64,000 nt of DNA from Ewingella allii (GTDB taxonomy: Bacteria; Pseudomonadota; Gammaproteobacteria; Enterobacterales; Enterobacteriaceae). Numbering within the stretch: the stretch's first letter is position 1; each line of letters opens with the position of its first letter. The notes under the pieces were generated by a model, which worked only from the letters and a program-made list of their open reading frames with translations, was not told the DNA's origin and searched no databases. Position numbers and translations under genes: made by a program. Positions 9,470 to 17,951 of this stretch are shown one piece after another. Where the stretch lies: NCBI RefSeq assembly GCF_044430645.1, contig NZ_JAWUDN010000001.1:1346960-1410959 (forward strand), written 5' to 3'.

Positions 9470-10894
9470 ATGAGAAAAGTATTGACCACTTTGCCCTGCT
9501 TATTCGGGCTAGCGGCTTTCCTCCCCGTGCCTGCTCTGGCGGCAGATTCTCAAATCGACGTTGATTGTAGTTTTAGCCATATGAAATCTGACGATCCGAT
9601 TTTAATGTTCGGCAAACCTGGTATGGCGATGTCCCATGATTTTTTTGGCAATCGCTCTACTAACGCCTTTTCCACCGCCGATACCCTATTAACCAAGTCA
9701 GGCACGACTTGCAACAACGCGGCGGACAGCACCGCCTATTGGGTTCCCACCATGAAACTCCCCAATGGTGAGATCGTCCATCCGTCCTATATGAAGAACT
9801 ACTATCAGGCCAATGATGTTATTAACAACCCGCTAACCCCCTATCCACACGGGCTGCAACTCTTAGCCGGTGACCACGATGGTACCGGCCCAAATCCGCA
9901 TATTACTTTCTTATGTGCCAACGGTACTGGATACACCAACAAGGCAGACCAAATCTGCGGGCTGAGATCTGCCGGTGACGCCGTGCAATTAAATATCGGC
10001 ATTGCTTTCCCCAACTGTTGGGATGGAAAAAATCTCAAAGCGGGCGCCGGCGTCATTAACGCAACTTATAGTACTAATAATCAATGCCCGACGGATTATC
10101 CGGTGAAACTCGCCACCGTCAATATGAACATCGCCTACGTCTTGCCACAAATTACTTCTCTGGATGTGAGTAAAATAGAGTTATCGATGGATCCTACAAT
10201 AGTTGATGGCGTATTAACGCCTCGCTGGGGCAGCCCTTATACAGCTCACGGTGATTTTATGAATGCATGGACAGACCAAGCCGCAACATTCATGACCGAA
10301 CGCTGTATGAATTATAAGATGGATTGTGGAAAGAATATTCCATATAGCTATACCGACGTGATTGAAGATACCTATATTAGTAATTTGGAAGATAGTGATA
10401 AAAACTTTAATGACCAAACTACTATGTTAATTCAAGACAACTGGAACCCTCCGGGTCGGGATGTGAATAAACAGAGCATGGCATTATTAAAATTCACTAT
10501 TCCGCCACTCCCGAGCAATATGGAGGATTATCCGGGCGTAACCTTTACCTATAAAATTCGCGTCTGGGATGGCAATACCACCGACTCCGCAGTCAGAAAT
10601 ATCTTCTTCTATCCGACGGATCCTAATGCCTGGAGTGAAAAGAGCGTGACGTGGAACACTCGACCACCATTCAATTACACCGCCGATGGCAGTATGCAGC
10701 TAAACAATAACCAGCAGTTCCGTTATGTGACCGTAGACAAACCCGTCAGGGCCGCACTGGCGGCAGGTAAAACTGAAATTTCCTACATCGTAGGCGGTGA
10801 ACGTCAGGGGAGAGTCATTTCGATGAGTAGCAAAGAAGGTGGGAAAAACGCCACATTAATGCTTGTCGGATATCAGGAAGTCAAAGAGCCATAA
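9470..10894 (+). CDS. Secreted DUF1996 protein with DNRLRE-like C-terminal domain
   Basis: A 474-residue exported protein of unknown function. The ATG at 9470 follows a GAGGA ribosome site; an upstream TTG in frame is less likely. Signal peptide: MRKVLTTLPCLFGLAAF through ALA-ADS. Residues about 25-250 carry DUF1996 features: a MSHDFFGN motif, a TAYWVPTMKLPNG segment and PNCWDGKNL. The C-terminal 170 residues resemble the DNRLRE/CBM96 beta-sandwich (ALLKFTIPPLPSN, then NAWSEKSVTWNTRPPF). DUF1996 is best known from fungal and actinobacterial secreted proteins, often with carbohydrate-binding modules, so a polysaccharide-related role beside the xyloside genes is plausible but unproven. Confidence 0.75.
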   Translation: MRKVLTTLPCLFGLAAFLPVPALAADSQIDVDCSFSHMKSDDPILMFGKPGMAMSHDFFGNRSTNAFSTADTLLTKSGTTCNNAADSTAYWVPTMKLPNGEIVHPSYMKNYYQANDVINNPLTPYPHGLQLLAGDHDGTGPNPHITFLCANGTGYTNKADQICGLRSAGDAVQLNIGIAFPNCWDGKNLKAGAGVINATYSTNNQCPTDYPVKLATVNMNIAYVLPQITSLDVSKIELSMDPTIVDGVLTPRWGSPYTAHGDFMNAWTDQAATFMTERCMNYKMDCGKNIPYSYTDVIEDTYISNLEDSDKNFNDQTTMLIQDNWNPPGRDVNKQSMALLKFTIPPLPSNMEDYPGVTFTYKIRVWDGNTTDSAVRNIFFYPTDPNAWSEKSVTWNTRPPFNYTADGSMQLNNNQQFRYVTVDKPVRAALAAGKTEISYIVGGERQGRVISMSSKEGGKNATLMLVGYQEVKEP

Positions 10895-10928
10895 AAGGCC
10901 TGAGATTGATCAAGTTGTGATTTATGTT

Positions 10929-10953
10929 GCCCCCGGTGCCCGGGGGCTTTTTT
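10929..10953 (+). terminator. Intrinsic terminator after the DUF1996 gene
   Basis: GCCCCCGG and CCGGGGGC pair around a three-base TGC loop and are followed by six T. It ends six bases before the convergent xylR stop codon and serves the + strand gene only. Confidence 0.94.
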
Positions 10954-10958
10954 ATGAC

Positions 10959-12137
10959 TCAATAAAGGACTTCACCATGCTTATCACGATACTCTTTCGG
11001 CGTCATGTCATAGCCTTTTTTGAATACCGAGTAGAAATACTGCAATGACGGATAGCCACACATTTGCGAGATCTCATTGATAGATATTGAGGTTGCCGCC
11101 AGCAAGTTCCGCGCCCTATCCAGCTTTTCATCATGAATAATGCCATGAATAGTTTGGCCGGTTTCATCTTTAAAACGCTTTTCAAGGTTTGAGCGTGATA
11201 TGCCAATTGCATCAAGCACCTGCTCAACCTTAATGCCTTTGCATGCGTGGTGGCGAATGTAATGCATAGCCTGGATCACGGCAGGGTCACGTAATGAACG
11301 AAAATCGGTAGAGCGGCGCGCCATCACTTTTACCGGCGGAACCAAAATACGCTGCAACGGCAATTCTCGCTTATCCAGCAGTTGGTGAAGTAACTTGGCC
11401 GCCCGGTAGCCCATCTGCCGCGTGCCTTGCACCACGGATGACAGCGCAACGCGCGACAGGTAACGGGTAAGCTCCTCATTATCTATGCCAATAACGCTCA
11501 GTTTTTCCGGCACCGCGATATCCAGATGTTCACACACCTGAAGCAGATGGCGAGCGCGTGCATCCGTCACGGCAATGATCCCCGTCTGCTGGGGCAAAGT
11601 TTGTATCCAGTCGGCCAGCCTGTTCTGCGCGTACTGCCAGTTCTCCGGCGCAGTTTCCATCCCTTGATAGACCACGCCCTGATATTGCTCTGCCGCAACC
11701 AGTTGGCGGAAGGCGTGTTCTCGCTCTTGCGCCCAGCGCTTGCCGCCGCTGCCGGGTAAGCCATAGAAGGCGAAACGGTTTATACCCTTCTCTTTCAAGT
11801 GCATAAACGCGGCTTCCACCAGCGCATAGTTGTCAGTCGCAATGTAGTGTACGGGGGGATAATCCTCCGCGCGGTGATAAGAACCGCCCACGCCCACCGT
11901 CGGCACATTGAGATTGTGCAGCATGTGCTCTATTTCACGATCGTCAAAATCGGCAATAACGCCATCACCCAGCCAATCTTTGATGTTATCGATACGACAA
12001 CGGAAATCTTCTTCAATAAAGATATCCCAATCACACTGTGACGCCTGTAAATACTCGCCGACGCCTTCGACCACCTGCCGGTCATAGACTTTATTAGCGT
12101 TGAATAGCAGTGTTATGCGAAAGCGCTTATCAAACAT
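10959..12137 (-). CDS. xylR: Xylose operon activator XylR
   Basis: A 392-residue transcription factor that binds D-xylose and activates xylFGH and xylAB. The N-terminal periplasmic-binding-protein-like domain (about 1-270) starts FRITLLFNANKVYDRQVVEGVGEYL. The C-terminal AraC/XylS DNA-binding domain has two helix-turn-helix units, with EISQMCGYPSLQYFYSVFKK as the family signature. The length equals that of E. coli XylR and most of the sequence aligns. It lies downstream of xylH on the same strand, separated by 189 bases, so it may have its own promoter. The operators it should bind are in the xylF-xylA gap. Confidence 0.97.
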   Translation of the reverse strand: MFDKRFRITLLFNANKVYDRQVVEGVGEYLQASQCDWDIFIEEDFRCRIDNIKDWLGDGVIADFDDREIEHMLHNLNVPTVGVGGSYHRAEDYPPVHYIATDNYALVEAAFMHLKEKGINRFAFYGLPGSGGKRWAQEREHAFRQLVAAEQYQGVVYQGMETAPENWQYAQNRLADWIQTLPQQTGIIAVTDARARHLLQVCEHLDIAVPEKLSVIGIDNEELTRYLSRVALSSVVQGTRQMGYRAAKLLHQLLDKRELPLQRILVPPVKVMARRSTDFRSLRDPAVIQAMHYIRHHACKGIKVEQVLDAIGISRSNLEKRFKDETGQTIHGIIHDEKLDRARNLLAATSISINEISQMCGYPSLQYFYSVFKKGYDMTPKEYRDKHGEVLY

Positions 12138-12326
12138 GCCGTTTCCATCTCAGCGAAAGATAGTTAAGAAAGTGCCCCAGCGTTTAGAAACAGATGGGGC
12201 GCAGTGAGTTAGCTCAATAACATGACCGCGGCAAATCCGCGCCTTCGGCGTGAGAATTTGTGATGTTTACTGGATTTAATCGCCATTTGTCCCCTTTCGG
12301 ATAAGCCGCCTCGTGAATAAGTCTCT

Positions 12327-13514
12327 TTATGCGCGCCGCTTGGTGGCCGAGTCCATCCATACTGCCAGCAGTAGAATCGCGCCCTTGACGATATATTGCC
12401 AGAAGGTGGGAACATCCAGCATGCTCATGCCATTATCCAGTGAAGCCATAATGAAAGCTCCCATCACTGCCCCCGCGACGCTGCCCACCCCGCCAGCCAA
12501 GCTGGTTCCGCCAATAACGCAGGCAGCAATGGCATCCAGTTCGGCAATGTTACCCGCCGAAGGTGAACCCGCGCCAAGGCGTGAACTGAGAATCAAACCG
12601 GCAATCGCCACCATCAGGCCATTAATAGCAAAGACCGCCATCTTGCTGCGCTCAACATTAACGCCGGAGAGTCGTGCAGCATCGATATTGCCACCGATAG
12701 CATAAATTCGCCGCCCAAAGGCCGTGCGCGAAGCCATAAACATCCCGCCCAGCATCAGCGCGACCAGAATCAACACCGGGGTCGGCACGCCACGATATTC
12801 ATTCAACAGTAAGACTGCGCCCAGAGCGATCACCGCCGTCAGTGCCTGTCGGGTAACATCGTTTTTCGCCGCTGTCACCGGCAAACCGAGCGCTACCCGC
12901 TGATTACGCTTACGCCACTGAAAACCAATAAACAGCACCAGTGCCACCACGCCAACCCCAAAACCCAAGCCATTTGACAGATAGCTTTGACCAATCAGCG
13001 ACATTTGCGCCGTGGTCGGTGCTACCGTGGTCCCACTGGTGATACCAATTAAGATGCCACGGAATGCCAGCATCCCCGCTAGCGTGACAATAAACGATGG
13101 GACTTTACGGTAGGCGACCCACCAGCCATTCCATGCCCCAAGCAGCAATCCCAGTAGTAGCGTGACGACAATGGTTAACGGCAACGGCCATCCCAGCCAG
13201 ACATCAAAAATGGCCGCCACGCCGCCGAGTAAGCCCATCATTGAGCCGACGGAGAGATCAATCTCCGCTGAGATAATGACGAACACCATTCCCACGGCCA
13301 AAATCCCGGTGATAGCCGTTTGGCGCAGCAGGTTGGAGATGTTACGTGAACTGATGTAGGCGCCATCGGTAGTGATTGAAAAGAACACAATAATCACCGC
13401 AATAGCGGCGAGCATGACATAGACCTGCAGGTTTATATTCTTAAGGCGATGCAGTGAAAACCCTGCTGATTGATTAGCCGTTTCGCCAGTGACTGGCGGG
13501 GATATTTTAGACAT
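12327..13514 (-). CDS. xylH: D-xylose ABC transporter permease XylH
   Basis: The membrane subunit (395 residues) of the high-affinity D-xylose importer. It has many hydrophobic helices and the conserved segments GILAVGMVFVIISAEIDLS and AACVIGGTSLAGGVGS of the ribose/xylose permease group. I place the start at the ATG at 13514, eight bases after AGGAG, rather than at the GTG nine bases upstream; the resulting MSK start matches E. coli XylH. It overlaps the end of xylG by eight bases, which suggests translational coupling. Confidence 0.96.
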   Translation of the reverse strand: MSKISPPVTGETANQSAGFSLHRLKNINLQVYVMLAAIAVIIVFFSITTDGAYISSRNISNLLRQTAITGILAVGMVFVIISAEIDLSVGSMMGLLGGVAAIFDVWLGWPLPLTIVVTLLLGLLLGAWNGWWVAYRKVPSFIVTLAGMLAFRGILIGITSGTTVAPTTAQMSLIGQSYLSNGLGFGVGVVALVLFIGFQWRKRNQRVALGLPVTAAKNDVTRQALTAVIALGAVLLLNEYRGVPTPVLILVALMLGGMFMASRTAFGRRIYAIGGNIDAARLSGVNVERSKMAVFAINGLMVAIAGLILSSRLGAGSPSAGNIAELDAIAACVIGGTSLAGGVGSVAGAVMGAFIMASLDNGMSMLDVPTFWQYIVKGAILLLAVWMDSATKRRA

Positions 13515-15048
13515 TAACTTCACTCCTTAAGGCGGCTTCCATCACTTGTTGCTGGGTCAAATTATGGTTATCCAGACAGGCCTTGCACTGGCCAAGATGC
13601 ATCACCAGCACCCTGTCGCTTAACCCCAACACCTCTGGCAGTTCGGAAGAGATAACAATGATTGCCATACCCTCTGCCGCCAGTTGACCGATCAATTTAT
13701 AAATCTCATGTTTTGCGCCGACATCGATACCGCGCGTCGGCTCATCGAGAATGAGGATTTTGGGTTTGAGTAACAGGCAGCGGGCCAAAATCGCTTTTTG
13801 CTGATTGCCGCCACTCAGACGACCAATTGCCAATTCGGAAGAGGAAGATTTGATGTTCAGTTGGCGCACCGACTGCCGGATGGTCTGCTGCTCATTGGCT
13901 TCGTGGATCACGCCGCCGCCGGTGAAATTATCCAGTGCCGCCAGAGTGATGTTGCTGCCTACCGCCATAACCGGCACGATGCCGTCGCGTTTGCGGTCTT
14001 CCGGCACCATGGCTAATCCCAGTCGCATCGCATCACGGCAGTTGTTGATGTGTGCAATCTTGCCGGCAATGGTCACTTCGCCCTGCCAGCGCCCCGGATA
14101 AACCCCAAATAGGCACTCCACAATTTCAGTACGTCCAGCCCCCACTAGCCCTGCAATGCCCAATACTTCTCCGGCATGCAGATGGAAACTGACGTTATCC
14201 ACTCGCTTAATGTGACGGTTAATCGGATGCCAGGCAGTTAGCTGCGATACGCGCAGCACCTCTTTGCCAATCCGCCTCTGGCGCTCAGGGAAGAGTTCGG
14301 TCAACTCTCGGCCGACCATCATCGCAATAATCTCCTGCTCCGTGACTCCGGGTGCGTCCCGCGTGGCAATATGTTGCCCATCACGGATGACGCAAAGTCT
14401 GTCGGAGATTGACCGCACCTCATTCAGTTTGTGCGAAATATAAATGCAAGCGATGTCGTGATTTCGTAAATCGCGGATGATATCTAATAAGATTTCCGTC
14501 TCACTCTCAGTGAGCGAGGCGGTTGGCTCATCCAGAACCAGCAGACGCACTTGCTTGTTGAGCGCCTTGGCAATTTCAACCAGTTGGCGCTGCCCAAGAC
14601 CTAATTCCCCCACCAACGTATGAGGATCAATGTTTAATTTAACCTGGGCTAACATCCGCCGACAGCGTAAATACATCTGGTCGGTATCGAGGAAGCCGAA
14701 CTTGCCCCACTCGTTACCAAGGAACATATTTTCCAGCACGCTCATCTGCTTCACTAGCGCTAATTCCTGATGGATAATCGCGATGCCTTTCTGTTCTGTC
14801 TCACGAATGCCTTTGGCTAATAGCGGCTCGCCGGAGAAATAGATCTCTCCCTCATAGCTACCATAAGGATAAATACCGCATAGCACTTTCATTAAGGTTG
14901 ATTTTCCGGAACCATTTTCCCCACAAAGAGAAAGCACTTCGCCGGCATCTAGCTTAAGACTAATATTATCGACGGCTTTAACCTGACCAAATTTTTTGGT
15001 GATGTGTCGCATTTCCAGCAGACAGCTTTTTTCCGATAATACAGGCAT
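13507..15048 (-). CDS. xylG: D-xylose ABC transporter ATP-binding protein XylG
   Basis: A 513-residue ATPase with two fused nucleotide-binding domains that powers xylose import with XylF and XylH. The first domain has Walker A GENGSGKST, signature LGLGQRQ and Walker B LLVLDEPTASL. The second has the degenerate Walker A GLVGAGRTE, signature LSGGNQQ and LILDEPTRG, the usual asymmetry of sugar importers of this class. It lies between xylF and xylH in the xylFGH operon. Confidence 0.96.
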   Translation of the reverse strand: MPVLSEKSCLLEMRHITKKFGQVKAVDNISLKLDAGEVLSLCGENGSGKSTLMKVLCGIYPYGSYEGEIYFSGEPLLAKGIRETEQKGIAIIHQELALVKQMSVLENMFLGNEWGKFGFLDTDQMYLRCRRMLAQVKLNIDPHTLVGELGLGQRQLVEIAKALNKQVRLLVLDEPTASLTESETEILLDIIRDLRNHDIACIYISHKLNEVRSISDRLCVIRDGQHIATRDAPGVTEQEIIAMMVGRELTELFPERQRRIGKEVLRVSQLTAWHPINRHIKRVDNVSFHLHAGEVLGIAGLVGAGRTEIVECLFGVYPGRWQGEVTIAGKIAHINNCRDAMRLGLAMVPEDRKRDGIVPVMAVGSNITLAALDNFTGGGVIHEANEQQTIRQSVRQLNIKSSSSELAIGRLSGGNQQKAILARCLLLKPKILILDEPTRGIDVGAKHEIYKLIGQLAAEGMAIIVISSELPEVLGLSDRVLVMHLGQCKACLDNHNLTQQQVMEAALRSEVNV

Positions 15049-15063
15049 GAGTTACCTCGCATT

Positions 15064-15102
15064 GCTCGGACATTCAGACAGTAAAACCGTCGAATGCCGA
15101 GC
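15064..15102 (-). other. Intercistronic hairpin between xylF and xylG
   Basis: GCTCGG plus CATTC pair with GAATG plus CCGAGC (11 base pairs with one bulged A) around a loop of about 16 bases. No T run follows. Hairpins here usually protect the upstream part of the mRNA and keep the binding protein gene (xylF) expressed above the rest of the operon. Confidence 0.6.
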
Positions 15103-15137
15103 GAGTCCCATTGATGGCAAAAATCATTAACTCAATA

Positions 15138-16133
15138 TCAATTAAGTTCCGACTTTTTATGGAAACCATCGGCAATCACGGTTGAGTCGATATTTTCTTT
15201 ATCAACTTGAATAGGGGTTAACAAATAGGAAGGCACCTCTTTTTTGCCATTGTTTAAGGTGGCATTGGACGCCGGTTTCTCATCTTTGCCTAACTGAACG
15301 GCGATTTCAGCGGCCTTATCCGCTAACTTGGTGATAGGTTTATAAACCGTCATAGTTTGCGTGCCGGCTTGAATACGTTTTATCGCGGCAAGGTCGGCAT
15401 CTTGACCTGAAATCGCTACTTTACCTGCCAGCCCCTGGGCAGAAAGAGCCTGAATAGCACCGCCTGCCGTGGCATCGTTAGAGGCTACGACGGCATCAAT
15501 TTTATTGTTATTGGCAGTCAATGCGTTTTCCATAATTTTCAGCGCGTTTTCCGGTAGCCATCCATCTGCCCACTGGTCGCCAACAACCTTAATTTTACCC
15601 TCTTTGATTAATGGATTAAGCACCTTCATCTGCCCTGCACGGAAGAGCTTGGCATTGTTATCGACAGGCGATCCTCCCATAAGGAAATAGTTACCTTGAG
15701 GCACGCGCTGGACCAGACTTTGTGCTTGCAGCTCGCCCACTTTTTCATTATCAAACGAAATATAAAAATCGATATCAGCATTATTGATCATGCGATCATA
15801 AGCCAGAACCTTGATCCCTTCTCGCTTCGCCTCGGCAATAACATTACTCAACACTTCGCCGTTATAGGGAATAATCACTAAGACATCCACGCCGCGATTG
15901 ATCATATTTTCAATCTGCGCCATCTGTGTTTCTTCATTACCATTGGCCGATTGTACAAAAACATCCGCGCCCAATGTTTTCGCCTTGGCAACAAATATAT
16001 CCCTATCTTTCTGCCAGCGTTCTAATCGTAAGTCATCGATAGCCATGCCAATTTTAATTTCTTTAGCGATACCAGCTTGGCTGATAAACAACATTGCGGC
16101 ACAGGCTGTAAGTAAGATTTTTTTCATTTTCAT
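15138..16133 (-). CDS. xylF: Periplasmic D-xylose-binding protein XylF
   Basis: A 331-residue substrate-binding protein that captures D-xylose in the periplasm and delivers it to XylGH. The signal peptide ends near GIA-KEIKIG. The mature protein begins GMAIDDLRLERWQKDRDIF, with QSANGNEETQ, NNAKLFRAGQ and ASNDATAGGAIQAL typical of the family. It is the first gene of the minus-strand xylFGH operon, divergent from xylA across a 408-base regulatory gap. Confidence 0.97.
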   Translation of the reverse strand: MKMKKILLTACAAMLFISQAGIAKEIKIGMAIDDLRLERWQKDRDIFVAKAKTLGADVFVQSANGNEETQMAQIENMINRGVDVLVIIPYNGEVLSNVIAEAKREGIKVLAYDRMINNADIDFYISFDNEKVGELQAQSLVQRVPQGNYFLMGGSPVDNNAKLFRAGQMKVLNPLIKEGKIKVVGDQWADGWLPENALKIMENALTANNNKIDAVVASNDATAGGAIQALSAQGLAGKVAISGQDADLAAIKRIQAGTQTMTVYKPITKLADKAAEIAVQLGKDEKPASNATLNNGKKEVPSYLLTPIQVDKENIDSTVIADGFHKKSELN

Positions 16134-16357
16134 CTTCTAAGACCTTTTTTATATCGAGGCTGAAAAGGAGAAGCTCTGGCTTAACCACCAAAGATTGCTC
16201 ATCAATGAAGAGTTATTGTCGCCGTGGAATTGTTGTCTCTGCCCCTCACTTCGGCAATTGCAGATTTTAATCGTCGCGTTATGTTTTTTAGTTTCTTTCC
16301 GAATGTTTGATGGATGTCATAGTTTTATGGTAACGAGCTGCACTTCGCTCAATTTAT

Positions 16358-16375
16358 TTACGTGACATCACGTAA
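16358..16375. promoter_or_regulatory. 18-base palindrome in the xyl control region
   Basis: TTACGTGACATCACGTAA has two eight-base arms around CA. The core GTGA..TCAC resembles CRP half-sites but with a two-base rather than six-base spacer, so it is not a standard CRP site. It could be an operator for another dimeric regulator. Confidence 0.5.
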
Positions 16376-16410
16376 CTCCTGAAAATAAATCGTCCCGCTC
16401 TGCTTATTTA

Positions 16411-16426
16411 TGCGATCTACAGCACA
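16411..16426 (+). promoter_or_regulatory. Candidate CRP site upstream of xylA
   Basis: TGCGATCTACAGCACA matches the CRP consensus TGTGA-N6-TCACA at eight of ten defined bases. It lies just upstream of the XylR-like operator, the usual order at catabolite-repressed xyl promoters. Confidence 0.5.
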
Positions 16427-16452
16427 TTTAATAATTAAGTTAATTTGAGTGT

Positions 16453-16474
16453 GAAATAACGTAATTGTTAGCAA
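16453..16474 (+). promoter_or_regulatory. Candidate XylR operator for xylAB
   Basis: GAAATAACGTAATTG followed by TTAGCAA resembles, from memory, the XylR site upstream of E. coli xylA (GAAATAACATAATTG-AGCAA). It lies 68-89 bases before the xylA start, as an activator site should. Confidence 0.6.
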
Positions 16475-16541
16475 GGCGTTCAACTCCGAAGATTAAAACT
16501 CACTTCCCAGCCGATCTGGGCCAGTTTCCAAGGAGTTTTCA

Positions 16542-17861
16542 ATGCACGCTTATTTCGACAAGCTTGACGCGGTTCGCTACGAGGGAATCAACAGCACCAA
16601 TCCTTTGTCATTCCGCCATTACAATCCCAATGAAGTCATTTTGGGTAAAACCATGGCAGAACATCTAAGGTTTGCGGCCTGTTACTGGCATACCTTCTGC
16701 TGGAACGGCTCTGATATGTTCGGTCTGGGGGCATTTGACCGCCCTTGGCAGCAACCGGGAGAGGCTCTGGAACTGGCAAAAAGCAAAGCAGACGTCGCTT
16801 TCGAATTTTTCCAAAAATTGAATGTTCCTTACTACTGTTTCCACGACGTTGATGTATCCCCTGAAGGCGCGACCATCAAGGAGTATGCCCATAATCTCGC
16901 GGTGATGACTGACGTATTAGCCAGCAAACAGGAGAGCACCGGCGTTAAGCTACTGTGGGGAACCGCGAACTGCTTTTCACATCCACGCTACGGCGCGGGG
17001 GCGGCGACCAACCCCGACCCAGAAGTGTTCGCTTGGGCAGCAACGCAGGTGTGCAATGCGATGGCAGCGACCCAAAAACTCGGGGGAGAAAACTATGTGC
17101 TTTGGGGGGGCCGCGAAGGCTATGAAACCCTGCTGAATACCGACTTACGCCAAGAGCGCGAGCAAATTGGCCGCTTTATGCAGCTGGTCGTTGAGCACAA
17201 ACATAAAATCGGTTTTCAGGGCACACTGCTTATTGAGCCAAAACCGCAAGAACCCACCAAGCATCAGTATGATTTTGACGTGGCGTCGGTGTATGGCTTC
17301 CTGAAACAGTTTGGTCTGGAGAAAGAGGTTAAAGTTAACGTGGAGGCCAACCACGCGACCCTTGCCGGCCACTCGTTCCATCATGAGATCGCCAATGCGA
17401 TCGCGTTGGGAATTTTTGGCTCCGTTGATGCCAACCGCGGCGACCCACAGTCGGGCTGGGATACCGACCAATTCCCTAACAGCGTGGAAGAGAATGCGCT
17501 GGTCATGTACGAAATCATTAAGGCTGGCGGTTTTACCACCGGCGGCCTGAACTTTGATGCCAAAGTGCGTCGCCAAAGCACTGACAAATACGATCTGTTT
17601 TACGGTCATATTGGCGCGATGGACACCATGGCGCTCGCACTAAAAGTGGCGGCTAAAATGGTGGAAAGTCGCGAGTTGGACAAGCACGTCGCCCAGCGTT
17701 ACGCCGGCTGGAATGCTGAGTTTGGTCAGCAAATTTTGCAGGGCAAGATGTCTCTTGAGGCCCTGTCCCAGTTTGCTCAGCAGCATCAGTTAGCTCCGGC
17801 TCATCAGAGTGGTCAACAAGAAAAACTAGAGAATCTCGTCAACCGCTATTTATTTGGCTAA
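16542..17861 (+). CDS. xylA: Xylose isomerase XylA
   Basis: A 439-residue TIM-barrel enzyme that isomerises D-xylose to D-xylulose in the cytoplasm, using two divalent metal ions. Family features include WGGREGYETL, LLIEPKPQEPTKHQYD and VEANHATLAGHSFHHE, which carry metal ligands, and the catalytic His in YYCFHDVD. It is full length relative to the E. coli enzyme (440 residues). An AAGGAG ribosome site precedes the ATG. It begins the xylAB operon. Confidence 0.98.
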   Translation: MHAYFDKLDAVRYEGINSTNPLSFRHYNPNEVILGKTMAEHLRFAACYWHTFCWNGSDMFGLGAFDRPWQQPGEALELAKSKADVAFEFFQKLNVPYYCFHDVDVSPEGATIKEYAHNLAVMTDVLASKQESTGVKLLWGTANCFSHPRYGAGAATNPDPEVFAWAATQVCNAMAATQKLGGENYVLWGGREGYETLLNTDLRQEREQIGRFMQLVVEHKHKIGFQGTLLIEPKPQEPTKHQYDFDVASVYGFLKQFGLEKEVKVNVEANHATLAGHSFHHEIANAIALGIFGSVDANRGDPQSGWDTDQFPNSVEENALVMYEIIKAGGFTTGGLNFDAKVRRQSTDKYDLFYGHIGAMDTMALALKVAAKMVESRELDKHVAQRYAGWNAEFGQQILQGKMSLEALSQFAQQHQLAPAHQSGQQEKLENLVNRYLFG

Positions 17862-17880
17862 GCCCCATAAGATATAAAAT

Positions 17881-17917
17881 CTGCTTCGCCCGGCATGATA
17901 ATTGCTGGGCGAAGCAG
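17881..17917 (+). other. Strong hairpin between xylA and xylB
   Basis: CTGCTTCGCCCGGCA pairs with TGCTGGGCGAAGCAG around a seven-base loop: 15 base pairs with one G-U wobble. No T run follows, so it is more likely an mRNA-stabilising or attenuating element that lowers xylB relative to xylA than a full terminator. Confidence 0.75.
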
Positions 17918-17951
17918 ACTCATGCAGCAGCCTACAGGGAGAGAAGTGTTT

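Larger units (their letters stand above)
16134..16541. promoter_or_regulatory. Divergent xylF / xylA control region
   Basis: This 408-base AT-rich gap has no gene. It separates the two xylose operons and must hold both promoters. On the xylA side are a candidate CRP site (16411-16426) and a segment like the XylR operator of E. coli xylA (16453-16474). An 18-base palindrome lies at 16358-16375. The xylA ribosome site AAGGAG is at 16530-16535. Confidence 0.8.
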
